Positions 42,926 to 53,330 are shown, counted from the stretch's first letter. The stretch: DNA of 64,000 bases from Nostoc spongiaeforme FACHB-130 (GCF_014698475.1 NZ_JACJTB010000031.1:1-64000), one strand, 5' to 3'. Translations and numbers: made by a program. The notes: generated by a model from the letters alone, not told the origin.

Positions 42926-45865
42926 ATGAATAATTATATTTTTAATTGTTGCTTAGTTAGTGGAATAATCTGGTGTTTTTTGAATACAATAAACGTCACT
43001 CAAGCTCAAATTGTTCCAGATACAACACTACCGCAAAACTCTGTTGTTACACCTAATAATACAACATTTAAAATTACAGAAGGTACTGTAGCAGGTAATA
43101 ACCGGTTTCATAGTTTTAAGCAATTTAGTATTCCTGAAATGCACACAGCAGATTTTATAAATACTAGTGCAAATATTCAAAATATTTTAGTGCGGGTAAC
43201 AGGTGGCAGTCGTTCTGATATTTTCGGAACTCTCAAAACTTCTGGAGTTGGTAGTCCAAACTTATTTTTGCTTAATCCTAATGGGATCTTATTTGGCCCT
43301 AATGCTAGTTTAAATGTTGGTGGCTCATTTGTCGCTACCACAGCAAATGCGATCGCATTTGGCAATCAAGGATTTTTTAGTGCTTCTGTCCCTAATAATC
43401 CTACATTACTCACAGTTAATCCCTCGGCTTTTTTATTCAATCAAATTAGTAATTCATCAATTATTAATCAATCTCGATATAAAAATCCATCCACACAATC
43501 TGTAGTTGGTCTATCAGTTGATCCTGGTCAAAGCTTATTGTTATTAGGCGGTAATGTCTCTATAGATGGTGGAAATTTATCGGCTCCAGGTGGAAGAATT
43601 GAGTTAGGAGCAGTAGCAGGAAGAGGAACTGTAGAATTAAATATCAATAATCAGAATCTTAGTTTGAGATATGCCCATAACTTAGCACGAGGTAATATTT
43701 TGATTATTAATGGATCTGCCAATGTGAATGTGAGTTCTAATAGTGGTGGTAGTTTGAGCATCAATGGCAGAAATATAGAAATTATAAATAGTCAGCTAAC
43801 AGGTGGTCTGAGCAATAATGGAACTCAGGCGGGAGATATTATCCTTGATGCCACAGAAAAAATAAATATTGCACAGACTAGCATCACCAATAGTGTGGGA
43901 GACTTTCTTACTTCAAGCACAGGTAATACTGGTGGCATTTATATCAAAGCTAAATTACTATTTTTGAATGATAGTTCAATTAGCAGTGATGTAGGCAATA
44001 GTTTCTCTTCATTCTTTCCAGCCATAGGTAATACTGACGGGATCTATATTCAATCTGGTTCAATATTATTGGATAATACGACATTGAGTGCTAGTACTTA
44101 TGGAACCGGAAATACTAGCGGAATCTTGATAGAAGCAAAGGGTACTATTTATGCAAATAACAGTGCTATTAATAGTGATGTTAATAGTGATGCAATAGGC
44201 AACACAGGTGGTATTCAAATTCTAGGTGATTCGGTTTCTTTAGGTAGTAATAATGGTAATAGTAGATTAACTGCTATTTCTTCAGGACAAGGTAATACAG
44301 ATGGAGTGTTGATAAGAGCTAATAATTCTGTTGTCTTAACTAATAGTTCCATCAGCACTACTACTACTAATGAGAGTACAGGCAATGCTAGTAACCTCAA
44401 TATCCAAGCTAGAGACATTTTTCTGGATGCTTCCTCTTTAGACTCATCTGCCTTCAATGCGGGTATTTCTGGCAACATAATCATTAATGCTCAAAATATA
44501 TTATTGAATAACAGGAGTTTTATTGGAACTCCTGTAGATGGAACGGCTAGTCCTGGACTAATTGATATTAATACTAGAAACCTAACTTTAACGAATGGTG
44601 CAGCAATTTCATCTATAACTACTGGGTCAAGAAATGGCGGAAACATTCAAATTAATGCTACTGATTCGGTCAAACTGCTAGGATTTTCTTCAGACCCAAG
44701 ATTCAGATTTTCCTCTTCAGGATTATTGACTGACACTGTGGGTAATGCGATTGGTAAAGCGGGGAATATTGATATTAAAACTCGTAGTTTGCAGATAACA
44801 GATGGAGCATTAGTTAGTGCTAGTAGTAGTAGCGGTGGTAGGGGTGGTAACATTAATATTATTGCCGATACCGTTGACTTAGTTAGTGGTGGTCAAATTT
44901 TAACCAGTGCTTCCAATATTGGAAATGCAGGGAACATTACCATCGAAGCAAAGAATAGAGTGAACATTAGTGGTAGTGACCCGACTTTTGCAGCACGTGT
45001 GGCAGAATTTGGTATTAACTCAATTAGTAATGACGGTGCTAATAGTGGTTTATTTGCGCGTGTGCGCGGAACTGAACGCGCTAATGCTGGTGATATAACA
45101 GTTAATACTCGTTTTTTACGGCTGGATAATCAGGGAACAATTACAACAGGAACAACGGCTGGTGCAGGCGGAAATATTAACCTCAACGTGAGAGATGTTG
45201 TATTGCTGCGAAATAATAGTAGTATTTCTGCCAATGCAGGTACAGCTAACGCAGGCGGTAATGGCGGAAACATCAACATCAAAACTAAATTTTTAATTGC
45301 TGTTCCTGGGGAAAATAGCGATATTAGCGCCAATGCTTTTAATGGTAGAGGTGGCAGAGTAGATATTACCGCACAAAGCATTTTTGGGATTGCGTCACGC
45401 TTCCGAAATACGCAATTTAGTGATATTACTGCTAGTTCTCAACTAGGAATCAATGGAGAGGTGACTATTAATACATTACAAGTTGATCCGATTCAGGGGT
45501 TCAGTGAATTACCAACTAGTGTTGTCGACAGTTCAACGTTACTAGCTGCTGATTGTTCACAAGAAGACGAAAATAACAATAGTCAATTTGTGGTAACAGG
45601 ACGTGGTGGTTTACCTGCTAACCCCTACGAACTTTTGGGTGGTGATGTGGTGTGGTCAGATACTCGCACGCGAGAAATGACAGCTAGGCGAAATCAACCC
45701 ACAAATATTAAATCACCTGCTATGGAAAAAACAGTGGCGATCGCACCTGCTAATGGTTGGCGTTTCAATAGCGCGGGTGAAGTTACCCTGATTTCTCACG
45801 CATCTGGGGCTGAGGAAAATCTTTTAAAGTCCAATCCTTATGCTTGTCCAAAGCAAGAACGATGA
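42926..45865 (+). CDS. Two-partner-secretion exoprotein (filamentous hemagglutinin N-terminal domain)
   Basis: A 979-residue surface exoprotein. After a signal peptide comes the TPS domain (about residues 30-165) with FHSFKQFSIPEMHTADF, ILVRVTGGSRSDIFGTL and LLNPNGILFGPNASLNVGGSF, the NPNG signature that directs export through a TpsB pore. The remaining 700 residues are a long beta-helix with asparagine/serine-rich repeats, ending NPYELLGGDVVWSDTRTR, a common end of cyanobacterial family members. No TpsB transporter gene is in this window. A role in adhesion or aggregation is inferred. Confidence 0.9.
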   Translation: MNNYIFNCCLVSGIIWCFLNTINVTQAQIVPDTTLPQNSVVTPNNTTFKITEGTVAGNNRFHSFKQFSIPEMHTADFINTSANIQNILVRVTGGSRSDIFGTLKTSGVGSPNLFLLNPNGILFGPNASLNVGGSFVATTANAIAFGNQGFFSASVPNNPTLLTVNPSAFLFNQISNSSIINQSRYKNPSTQSVVGLSVDPGQSLLLLGGNVSIDGGNLSAPGGRIELGAVAGRGTVELNINNQNLSLRYAHNLARGNILIINGSANVNVSSNSGGSLSINGRNIEIINSQLTGGLSNNGTQAGDIILDATEKINIAQTSITNSVGDFLTSSTGNTGGIYIKAKLLFLNDSSISSDVGNSFSSFFPAIGNTDGIYIQSGSILLDNTTLSASTYGTGNTSGILIEAKGTIYANNSAINSDVNSDAIGNTGGIQILGDSVSLGSNNGNSRLTAISSGQGNTDGVLIRANNSVVLTNSSISTTTTNESTGNASNLNIQARDIFLDASSLDSSAFNAGISGNIIINAQNILLNNRSFIGTPVDGTASPGLIDINTRNLTLTNGAAISSITTGSRNGGNIQINATDSVKLLGFSSDPRFRFSSSGLLTDTVGNAIGKAGNIDIKTRSLQITDGALVSASSSSGGRGGNINIIADTVDLVSGGQILTSASNIGNAGNITIEAKNRVNISGSDPTFAARVAEFGINSISNDGANSGLFARVRGTERANAGDITVNTRFLRLDNQGTITTGTTAGAGGNINLNVRDVVLLRNNSSISANAGTANAGGNGGNINIKTKFLIAVPGENSDISANAFNGRGGRVDITAQSIFGIASRFRNTQFSDITASSQLGINGEVTINTLQVDPIQGFSELPTSVVDSSTLLAADCSQEDENNNSQFVVTGRGGLPANPYELLGGDVVWSDTRTREMTARRNQPTNIKSPAMEKTVAIAPANGWRFNSAGEVTLISHASGAEENLLKSNPYACPKQER

Positions 45866-46113
45866 AATAACTGCCGATTGTTCAGAGTTGCTGGGAAAAA
45901 GCTTGGAGGATTTATGTAGAGTTGTTGCAACTCTTAACGTTTCACATACCAGTTTTCCTCTACACCTTGGTAGACTGAATTTTATACAAATTAATTATTG
46001 TCCTTTGCTGCGCCCAATGAAAGTATTACCATTGACTTTCAGGTTAAGCAGTCTAAACTGCAAAACCCGAAGGGCGTAATCAAGATAATAAAGACACTCG
46101 TGGCAATCAAGAC

Positions 46114-47190
46114 ATGGTAGATTCCCTCAAAAAACCAGGCTTTGAAGAAATACGGCCAGGGATTAAAGTCCCGGCAAAAGAAACCTTATTAACACCACGG
46201 TTTTATACTACCGATTTTGATGAGATGGCGCGGATGGACATCTCTGTAAACGAAGATGAGTTAATCGCCATCTTAGAAGAGTTCCGCGCTGACTATAACC
46301 GCCATCACTTCGTTCGGGATGCCGAGTTTGAACAATCCTGGGATCACATCGACGGGGAAACTCGCCAGTTGTTCATTGAATTTCTAGAGCGTTCTTGTAC
46401 AGCAGAGTTTTCTGGCTTCTTGCTGTACAAAGAATTAGGCCGTCGTTTAAAAGATAAAAGCCCCGTCCTAGCTGAGTGTTTCAACCTGATGTCACGGGAT
46501 GAAGCACGTCACGCCGGCTTTTTGAACAAAGCGATGTCAGACTTTAATTTGTCTCTTGACTTAGGGTTTTTGACAAAGAGCCGCAATTATACCTTCTTTA
46601 AACCAAAATTTATTTTCTACGCCACTTACCTTTCCGAAAAAATTGGTTATTGGCGTTATATCACCATTTACCGCCATCTAGAATCGCATCCCGAAGACAG
46701 AATTTATCCAATTTTCCGGTTCTTTGAAAACTGGTGTCAAGACGAAAACCGTCATGGTGACTTCTTTGATGCCATCATGAGAGCGCAGCCACAAATGCTG
46801 AACGACTGGAAAGCAAAACTTTGGAGTCGCTTTTTCTTGTTGTCTGTATTTGTGACAATGTATCTCAATGATTTACAGCGCAAAGACTTTTATGCTTCTA
46901 TTGGTTTAGATGCACGGGAATATGATATCTACGTCATCAAGAAAACCAATGAAACCGCAGGTAGAGTCTTCCCGGTAATGTTGGATGTGGAAAATCCAGA
47001 GTTTTACGATCGCCTAGATTTATGTGTTCAGAATAACGAAAAATTGAGCGCGATCGCTAACTCCAAAACACCTAAATTCTTACAATTCTTCCAGAAGTTG
47101 CCATTATACGTCTCCAATGGTTGGCAGTTCTTGAAGTTGTACTTCATGAAGCCAATTGATGCCGCTTCGGCTCATGGCATGGCACGCTAG
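46114..47190 (+). CDS. acsF: Magnesium-protoporphyrin IX monomethyl ester oxidative cyclase
   Basis: A 358-residue di-iron oxygenase that forms the fifth ring of chlorophyll under aerobic conditions. It contains two helices with the di-iron ligands: [19 protein letters not shown] (about residue 128) and [19 protein letters not shown] (about 210). [20 protein letters not shown] near residue 45 and a final [26 protein letters not shown] match the family. The expected partner Ycf54 is not in the window. It ends with a strong terminator at 47212. Full length. Confidence 0.97.
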   Translation: MVDSLKKPGFEEIRPGIKVPAKETLLTPRFYTTDFDEMARMDISVNEDELIAILEEFRADYNRHHFVRDAEFEQSWDHIDGETRQLFIEFLERSCTAEFSGFLLYKELGRRLKDKSPVLAECFNLMSRDEARHAGFLNKAMSDFNLSLDLGFLTKSRNYTFFKPKFIFYATYLSEKIGYWRYITIYRHLESHPEDRIYPIFRFFENWCQDENRHGDFFDAIMRAQPQMLNDWKAKLWSRFFLLSVFVTMYLNDLQRKDFYASIGLDAREYDIYVIKKTNETAGRVFPVMLDVENPEFYDRLDLCVQNNEKLSAIANSKTPKFLQFFQKLPLYVSNGWQFLKLYFMKPIDAASAHGMAR

Positions 47191-47211
47191 ATTTACTGGA
47201 TAATTTGATGG

Positions 47212-47245
47212 GCATGGTATTAGTTAATTAATACCATGCTTTTTT
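47212..47245 (+). terminator. Rho-independent terminator of acsF
   Basis: GCATGGTATTA and TAATACCATGC form a perfect 11-bp stem, followed by TTTTTT. It is 22 bases after the acsF stop. Confidence 0.9.
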
Positions 47246-47334
47246 ATGTTTCGTGTTTAGGGTATTCCAAACAATAAATTATCCACACTTCTATAGCAAT
47301 CCTGTCTGAGTTGTGAAAAAATATTGTTTTTAAC

Positions 47335-47395
47335 GAACCGCAAAGGACGCAAAGGACACAAAGAAAGAAAACAAAGAGAAGAAAGAGAATTTCAT
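47335..47395. repeat. AACGAACCGCAAAGGACGCAAAGGACAC repeat
   Basis: This interspersed repeat is related to parts of 37705-37847 (CGCAAAGGGCGCAAAGGACACGAAG in reverse) and to 61016-61060. It is followed by A/G-rich tandem units. Confidence 0.6.
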
Positions 47396-47433
47396 AAATG
47401 ATTTAGAATTCTATATCTACCTTGTCCTCTTTG

Positions 47434-49824
47434 TCATCCTTGTCTATTCTCAACAGACCAACCTTTATATATCTTCTCAACTTGCTTCGGTGCTTGGATT
47501 TCCGTAAATAACTGAATTGCTTGCTGAAAATACATTTGGCTGATATCAGCCTTGGCGAGTTGTTGATAAGTTAAACCTAACTGAAAATACGCTTCTGCTA
47601 AGTCACATTTAGCACCTATTTGCTCTAAACGTTCGATGGCTTCTGTATGATGCACAAGGGCTAATTGATAGTCTTTTTGTTGGCGATAAATTTCTGCTAA
47701 ACCATTTAATGTTTTTGCCTTAACTTGCATATAATGACCTGCTTCTGCAAAAGTCAACGCTTGCTGAAAAATTTGGTTAGCTTGAGATAAATTACCTAAA
47801 TTGAGATATGTTTGACCTAAAATTTGGATGAAATACGCAAATCTTCCTGTCTTGAGTAATTTTTCATTTGCAATATTTTCATAAGCTGCATTTGCTAATT
47901 CATTAGCCACATCACAAAATCCTAAATAGGAATTAACTAATGCTAAACATACAGAGGCTTTTTCTGCCCAGCGATGATGTGCGGTATTTTGAGCTAGATA
48001 AATTACTTGTTGAAATAACTTGAGGGCTGATTCTAGTTCCCATAAGTCTATTTTGTAAAGACCAATACTTAACAGTGAATCGACTTCTAACATTCGCAGA
48101 TAATAGACTTGATGTTTATTCTCTAACTGCGGTACAAGTGATTTTAGTGCTTGTGTGGCTAAATTGATAGTTTTTTCTTGACAGGCGATCGCTTGATTAA
48201 TTTTCCCGTTTATCCAATACAAATCGCCCAAAATATTGTATAATTCAATAATATTTTCTTCTGATTCAACATTATTTATTACTTGATTAATTGCCGTCAA
48301 AATAGGCTGAATTAATCCCATACGATATAACGTACTACCCAAAGGTAAAAACTGTTGCCATTGATTATTGCGACTTTTGAGAATAACTTTACCTGCTAAC
48401 TCAAATTCATGAATTTCGATGTAATGATAGTATGCCTCTAAAGCTTGTAAAGCATCTTCAAACGTAGCGATTTGTGTAACACTAGCTGTCCAAAATTCGG
48501 CAGCTTTATGATTTGTAATTTCCCACTCATCACTAGTACGTAACCGGGCGATCGCTTCGGCGCGAATTACCGGGTGTAACCAATATTCACCTTGATTGCA
48601 CTCTATTAACGAACGATTTCTTAAAGAAGCAATAATTTGACGATGTTCAGTCGGAGGAACATCCCAAAGTAAACAAAACAGCCCTGGAGATGGAATCGTA
48701 GGGATATCTTGGTAGCGATAACAACCCAAACGGCACAGCAAACGATAAGCTTGAGCATCAAGGGCTTGTAGACGATTAATTTGGCTAACGGCTAAATTTT
48801 TTAAATCGGTGGCGGCTAAAGGATCATCATGATTTGCTTGCCAATATAGACTCATATCACCGCCAAAATCCTCCTGCATTGCACCGCACAAAATACCCAT
48901 TGCTTTGGCATTCCCGCCGTAAGTACGATGTATTTGTTGCAAAGTAGAAAGATTAATCGTTAGCCCACGGTTGCTAAAAAACTTTAGCCAAGTGCTTTGA
49001 TCTAAACCGGGAAGCCGATAATGATGGACATTCAACCCTGGTTCACACAAGCGATCGCGGCTAGTAATTAAGGTGACAGCCTGCACCCGCACATCAGCCA
49101 AAACCCGCAATAGTTCTACATAGCTGCGGTGAGGTGCAATTAACTTTCCCTGCTGATCTAATGCGGGTTCTAAATTATCAATTAAAATTCCAATGCGCCG
49201 ATTATGCAGTTGGCGCTTCAATCGTCCTAATGTTACGCCAAACTCTATCCCCGGTTCTTCCCCAAAGTCTTGTTTTAACCATTCCTCTACCACTCGTTCC
49301 GCCGCAGTGATATTTTGGCTTTCCTTCGCCATTAATAATTCTAAAACCAAGTCAAAACCCTGGGTTTGTAGATATTGCTGGGCGAGAGTCGTTTTGCCTA
49401 AACCTCCCTCACCTTGGATGACAATTATTTTCGCGCCTTGATTTACCAGAGTATTCAAATGAGCGATCGCATCTTGTCGCCCAATAAAATTAGTATCTTC
49501 TAATCTGGGGACAGTTTGTGGCGGTGATAATGACTCATTAATCAACCCTGATATTGCAGAAGTTTTTCTCAGAACTCGTTCCAAAGTAGCGCGACAATTA
49601 CTTTTAGTAATCTTCTGTCGCAATACCTGAGACAGTAACTTCCATAACTGTGAGCCAACATCCTTAACATGTCCTTCCGTACAGCCGTAAGCATGGGCAA
49701 TATCTAAATATTTTCTACCCAACCAAACCTGCTGAAGAATAACTTTCTGCAATTCGCTCAACCGTTCCCCAGTTTGAGCAGGAATGATGGTCTCTAACCA
49801 TGCTAATGCTGCTTCAGCGTTCAT
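47434..49824 (-). CDS. STAND/NB-ARC ATPase with N-terminal HTH and TPR-like repeats
   Basis: A 796-residue signalling ATPase. Residues 1-85 resemble the vWA-MoxR-associated-protein N-terminal HTH (LSELQKVILQQVWLGRKYLDIAHAYGCTEGHVKD). The NTPase has a Walker A GEGGLGKTTLA (about residue 139), Walker B GILIDNLEPAL (about 215), LITSRDRL (sensor) and GGNAKAMGILCG. From about residue 480 come TPR-like helical repeats, e.g. ANQIFQQALTFAEAG and AYFQLGLTYQQLAKAD. Such proteins oligomerise when a ligand binds the repeats. A role in stress sensing or phage defence is possible. No separate effector gene is adjacent. Confidence 0.9.
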   Translation of the reverse strand: MNAEAALAWLETIIPAQTGERLSELQKVILQQVWLGRKYLDIAHAYGCTEGHVKDVGSQLWKLLSQVLRQKITKSNCRATLERVLRKTSAISGLINESLSPPQTVPRLEDTNFIGRQDAIAHLNTLVNQGAKIIVIQGEGGLGKTTLAQQYLQTQGFDLVLELLMAKESQNITAAERVVEEWLKQDFGEEPGIEFGVTLGRLKRQLHNRRIGILIDNLEPALDQQGKLIAPHRSYVELLRVLADVRVQAVTLITSRDRLCEPGLNVHHYRLPGLDQSTWLKFFSNRGLTINLSTLQQIHRTYGGNAKAMGILCGAMQEDFGGDMSLYWQANHDDPLAATDLKNLAVSQINRLQALDAQAYRLLCRLGCYRYQDIPTIPSPGLFCLLWDVPPTEHRQIIASLRNRSLIECNQGEYWLHPVIRAEAIARLRTSDEWEITNHKAAEFWTASVTQIATFEDALQALEAYYHYIEIHEFELAGKVILKSRNNQWQQFLPLGSTLYRMGLIQPILTAINQVINNVESEENIIELYNILGDLYWINGKINQAIACQEKTINLATQALKSLVPQLENKHQVYYLRMLEVDSLLSIGLYKIDLWELESALKLFQQVIYLAQNTAHHRWAEKASVCLALVNSYLGFCDVANELANAAYENIANEKLLKTGRFAYFIQILGQTYLNLGNLSQANQIFQQALTFAEAGHYMQVKAKTLNGLAEIYRQQKDYQLALVHHTEAIERLEQIGAKCDLAEAYFQLGLTYQQLAKADISQMYFQQAIQLFTEIQAPKQVEKIYKGWSVENRQG

Positions 49825-49933
49825 TATGTAACGATGAGGGTAGTTAGATTCTAGAACTATAGATTACTCTACAATTCCCCTACCCCATTTTTCCGATAAG
49901 ATTCGATGAATCCGACTGTTCTCATTTAATCTA

Positions 49934-50767
49934 TCACTTGTCTAACCAAGCCTGTAAATCAGCCAAACTGGTAAAATCTAGCAATGCTTCGCTCAAATCT
50001 TCCAGAACAGGCAAAGGCAAACCAGCAATTTTAGAGCGCATTTCTTCCGATAATTCGCCAAACCGCTTGGTTAGGAGCCGAATAACTAGATTAACTGTTG
50101 CTTCTTCACGTCCTTCTTCTTTAATTTCTCGGTAAACTCTGGTTTCTTTGAGTGTAATTCCCAGCATTGACTCAACCTCCGTTCTGGTTAATTGTTCAAA
50201 CTTGTACACCATAATCGTGAGAATCATCTCTATTATGGCTTGATTCCCTGGCTCTGTGACTTCTTGGCGAGTTTTATTTAACAGATATCTCGCTTCTTCT
50301 GGCGCTTGATTTTCCTCTAGAGTTGTCAACACCATCAACGCTATCCATATCGGTAAAGAGCGAATATTGCCTAATTCATCCAGATACACTCGATGCACTT
50401 GTCCACCATTGAGGAAGGAACGATGTGGATGAATGTCACTTTGTTCGATATTGCGTGATGGATAAATGATGACTGCTTGCCAATCGCTAAATCTAGCACG
50501 ATTGCGGTAAAAGTAGAGTGCAGATTCAGCAAATACTCTTTCGTAAAGCTGTTCATCTGTTTGGAATTGTACCTCACAGAAGTACACAACTCCCGCACCT
50601 TGATTTTCTGGCGGGAGAAACACACCATCAATTTCAAATTTGGGTTCTTTGACGGCTACTGAATCAAATCTGTATGCTTCTGCATTGCTGGGTGGTGTTG
50701 CTAATAATTGAAATAAGAGTGTAGGAGATTGTTGAAATAGTTTGTAAAATATTGAATCTCGACGCAT
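49934..50767 (-). CDS. Rpn family / DUF2887 protein with C-terminal DUF4351
   Basis: A 277-residue protein. The N-terminal part (FYKLFQQSPTLLFQLL, EPKFEIDGVFLPPEN and VYFCEVQFQTDEQLYERVF) has the PD-(D/E)XK-like pattern of DUF2887/Rpn proteins, where D, E-x-Q and Y may bind metal. Rpn relatives in E. coli cut DNA and stimulate recA-independent recombination. The C-terminal 60 residues (LVIRLLTKRFGELSEEMRSKIAGLPLPVLEDLSEALLDFTSLADLQAWL) form a DUF4351 domain. These genes are abundant in Nostocales. It lies 110 bases upstream of the STAND ATPase on the same strand. Confidence 0.87.
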   Translation of the reverse strand: MRRDSIFYKLFQQSPTLLFQLLATPPSNAEAYRFDSVAVKEPKFEIDGVFLPPENQGAGVVYFCEVQFQTDEQLYERVFAESALYFYRNRARFSDWQAVIIYPSRNIEQSDIHPHRSFLNGGQVHRVYLDELGNIRSLPIWIALMVLTTLEENQAPEEARYLLNKTRQEVTEPGNQAIIEMILTIMVYKFEQLTRTEVESMLGITLKETRVYREIKEEGREEATVNLVIRLLTKRFGELSEEMRSKIAGLPLPVLEDLSEALLDFTSLADLQAWLDK

Positions 50768-51177
50768 GAAGTATTATTAGCCCTTTAAGTTCAATATTTT
50801 AAACTAAAGCTCTGATTTTTAAAGCATGAATATTGCTCAAGAACAATTTTGATTGGGCATTAACTACAACTACTTTATCTGCCTGTATTAGTTGAGATGT
50901 AGTGAGTGAAACGAAACCGAACTCAAAAATAACAAGCTATTGGGATTTTGGTTTAATTTATTTTTTGTGAGAGTATAATCACATATTCTGCTCAGTTATA
51001 TCCAAAAGTTGATGAATCTATTTGTCATCTATCTAAAGACTTAAACAACAGCAAATGTCATAATTTGCAATCTTTAACCAGAAAACTTAACTTTAGATAG
51101 GTACAATTACTAAAGTCAATTTTGGAGTATGGCTAAGTAAGTAATCAAAAATAGATTTTCTTCAAGGAGGTGTTGGA
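50768..51177. other. Divergent gap upstream of the channel gene
   Basis: No gene visible. Promoters for the genes on either side are expected. A strong AAGGAGGTGTTG ribosome site precedes the GTG at 51178. Confidence 0.5.
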
Positions 51178-52815
51178 GTGCGTTGGCATTTTTTGGCAAT
51201 TTTTGGTTCAATAACAGTCTCTGTTGTTGCTGTAACACCAGTAACTGCTCAGATTCCGTTGTTACCACTGTTGCAAACTCCCAGCAGTCTGAGTAATGAA
51301 TCTGAGAATAGAAATGTTTCTGGCTGGATTTATCTAGATGGTCGTCGTTTATTTCAAATCAGCGCCACCAAAACTAATTTGCCAGAGCGTTTACAAAATA
51401 TTCAGCGAAACTTGAATCAAATTAGCCAGAATTACTTTCAATCCTCAGCAACAGAAATCAAGGTAGAGGTGCGGAAAGTTAACGAAATACCCGTCATTCA
51501 GGTAAATGGTGAATATCTGATGACTGTCACCTCTGAGGATGCAGAACTTAGACAAGAAGATCAGCTGATCTCAGCGAATCAAATTGCTGATGCTTTACAA
51601 GAAGACTTACAACGGGCAAAACAAGAACGACAAACTCAATATCTGCTCAATCAAGGTAAAATTTCTGCTGGCATTGGCCTGGTGATGGTGATCACAAGTT
51701 GGGGTGTATATTATTGGCAGCGTCGCTCTCGTAAAGAAACAGCACAGCCAGCTCCATCAGTTTCTTCGACAGCGCAACCAATTACGACTCAACTGAATCA
51801 ACAGCAACATCGTCATTTTCAAGAAGTAAAGAAGCGTTTGTTTCAGTTGACTCAAGCTGGAATTTGGGGAGGGGGTAATTTTCTGATTTTGGGGCTATTT
51901 CCCTACACTCGGCCGTTGCAAGTAGCCATACTCTCGGCGGCGCAAATTCCCTTAAAACTCGCTGTTGTGGCCTTGGGGACTTATGTCGCTACCCGTTTCA
52001 GCTATGCTTTAATCGATCGCTTCACAACGACACTCATCAGTAGTGGGGTTTTATTAACCTCCGATACTTCTGAACGTCTACGTTTACGAGTCTCTACCTT
52101 TTCAGGCGTGACTAAAAGTATTATCACTATTATCTGGGTAGGAGTTGGGATTTTATTCGCCCTTGTTTCTCTGGGGGTAGATATTGTTCCTCTACTTGCA
52201 GGTGCAGGTTTAGTTGGTGTGGCTGTATCTTTGGCTTCCCAAAACCTGATTAAAGATGCCATTAACGGCTTCTTGATTATCCTGGAAGACCAGTATGCTT
52301 TAGGTGATGTGATTAATGTGGGCAATGTGGGCGGCTTAGTGGAAAATCTCAACTTGCGGATGACACAACTGCGTGATTCTGAAGGACGCTTAATCACCAT
52401 TCCCAATAGTGAAATTAAAATTGTCGCTAACCTCTCTAGCCGTTGGTCACGCGCCGATTTAACTGTTCCTATCGCCTATGAAGCTGATATTGACCATGCT
52501 TTGGACTTGATTAAAAAAGTCGCTTTAGAGATGGATCAAGATTTACAATGGAAACATCAAATTATCGAGACTCCGCAGGTTTTGGGTATTGATAATTTTG
52601 GCGATCGCGGTTTAATTATTCGTGTGTGGATTAAAACCCAACCTCTTAAACAATGGGATGTCGCCCGCGAATATCGCCGCCGCCTCAAAATCACCCTTGA
52701 CCAAGCCGGAATTAATATCCCAGTACCACAACAAGCCATCTGGGTAAATGATGCACAGGTATTGAATGCACAGATGAATGGTAAAGGGAATGAATCAATG
52801 GTCAATGGTCAATAA
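51178..52815 (+). CDS. Mechanosensitive ion channel (MscS family)
   Basis: A 545-residue membrane protein with a signal peptide, a periplasmic domain (residues 25-140), a first helix at about 160-178 and then the MscS core. The pore helix region is VPLLAGAGLVGVAVSLASQNLIKDAINGFLIILEDQYALGDVI (about residues 335-377), with the glycine/alanine pattern of MscS; the C-terminal part shows LRMTQLRDSEGRLITIPNSEI. It should open on hypo-osmotic stress. GTG start with AAGGAGG eight bases upstream. Single-gene unit. Confidence 0.92.
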   Translation: MRWHFLAIFGSITVSVVAVTPVTAQIPLLPLLQTPSSLSNESENRNVSGWIYLDGRRLFQISATKTNLPERLQNIQRNLNQISQNYFQSSATEIKVEVRKVNEIPVIQVNGEYLMTVTSEDAELRQEDQLISANQIADALQEDLQRAKQERQTQYLLNQGKISAGIGLVMVITSWGVYYWQRRSRKETAQPAPSVSSTAQPITTQLNQQQHRHFQEVKKRLFQLTQAGIWGGGNFLILGLFPYTRPLQVAILSAAQIPLKLAVVALGTYVATRFSYALIDRFTTTLISSGVLLTSDTSERLRLRVSTFSGVTKSIITIIWVGVGILFALVSLGVDIVPLLAGAGLVGVAVSLASQNLIKDAINGFLIILEDQYALGDVINVGNVGGLVENLNLRMTQLRDSEGRLITIPNSEIKIVANLSSRWSRADLTVPIAYEADIDHALDLIKKVALEMDQDLQWKHQIIETPQVLGIDNFGDRGLIIRVWIKTQPLKQWDVAREYRRRLKITLDQAGINIPVPQQAIWVNDAQVLNAQMNGKGNESMVNGQ

Positions 52816-52950
52816 GAGGAAAAGGAGCAGGGGGCAGGGTGCAGAGGGGAGAATCTTTCCCCTGCCTCTTCCAGTTAATGGTCAATAGTCAAAATCTTGT
52901 TGGGTGGGCAAAATTGCCCACCTAAATTAATTGGCAAGTAAAACAACCTC

Positions 52951-52979
52951 TGGGCAATGCAGTACATTTGTACTATAAT
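52951..52979 (+). promoter_or_regulatory. Promoter with perfect LexA-type palindrome
   Basis: AGTACATTTGTACT (52961-52974) matches the cyanobacterial LexA box RGTACNNNDGTWCB and is a perfect 6+2+6 palindrome. It lies between a weak -35 (TGGGCA, 52951) and a TATAAT -10 (52974-52979) with 17-base spacing, so a bound repressor would block RNA polymerase. The gene at 53016 follows. Nearly the same promoter occurs at 56381-56409. Confidence 0.65.
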
Positions 52980-53015
52980 AGATATAGCATCCACAAATCC
53001 TAGTGCAGTGCAACT

Positions 53016-53279
53016 ATGATCAAGCATTACATTCTCAACCTCAATCCAACTGCCAAGCACGAATGGGATCGCTGTATTTTACGTGACCCACTGACTGCAA
53101 AACGTCCAGACTTCTCCCGATTAATTGCCGAAGCAGTTGGTGCTGATACAGGAAGTTATTTAATCAGCGTAAATATTGAAATACAGGTATTAGAACAAGC
53201 CGCAGTACCGCAAGCTGAACAACTTTCGCTGTCTTTTCCAGAGGTGGCTGTTCAATCGCCAATGAGAGAAGCAGCGTAG
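53016..53279 (+). CDS. Small hypothetical protein, probably SOS regulated
   Basis: An 87-residue protein starting MIKHYILNLNPTAKHEWDRC. The N-terminal half is basic and mixed; the C-terminal part (residues 48-70) contains YLISVNIEIQVLEQAAV and ends in a proline/glutamine-rich tail. No domain recognised. The strong promoter with a LexA-type box 40-55 bases upstream is the main clue. A related promoter precedes the coiled-coil gene at 56592, so both may act in DNA-damage response. They are separated by a 2.5-kb inverted exoprotein gene that could be a later insertion. Confidence 0.65.
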   Translation: MIKHYILNLNPTAKHEWDRCILRDPLTAKRPDFSRLIAEAVGADTGSYLISVNIEIQVLEQAAVPQAEQLSLSFPEVAVQSPMREAA

Positions 53280-53330
53280 CGAATTATCAGCATACAGACG
53301 CTGCATTTCAACATCTGTATGCTGATGACT

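Noticed and set aside
43177-45381. Several minus-strand frames opposite the TPS exoprotein
   Set aside because: They are mirror readings of the repetitive coding strand with no starts or ribosome sites.
45840-46079. Plus-strand frame between the exoprotein gene and acsF
   Set aside because: It starts inside the exoprotein coding end, has no ribosome site and ends just before acsF; composition is not protein-like.
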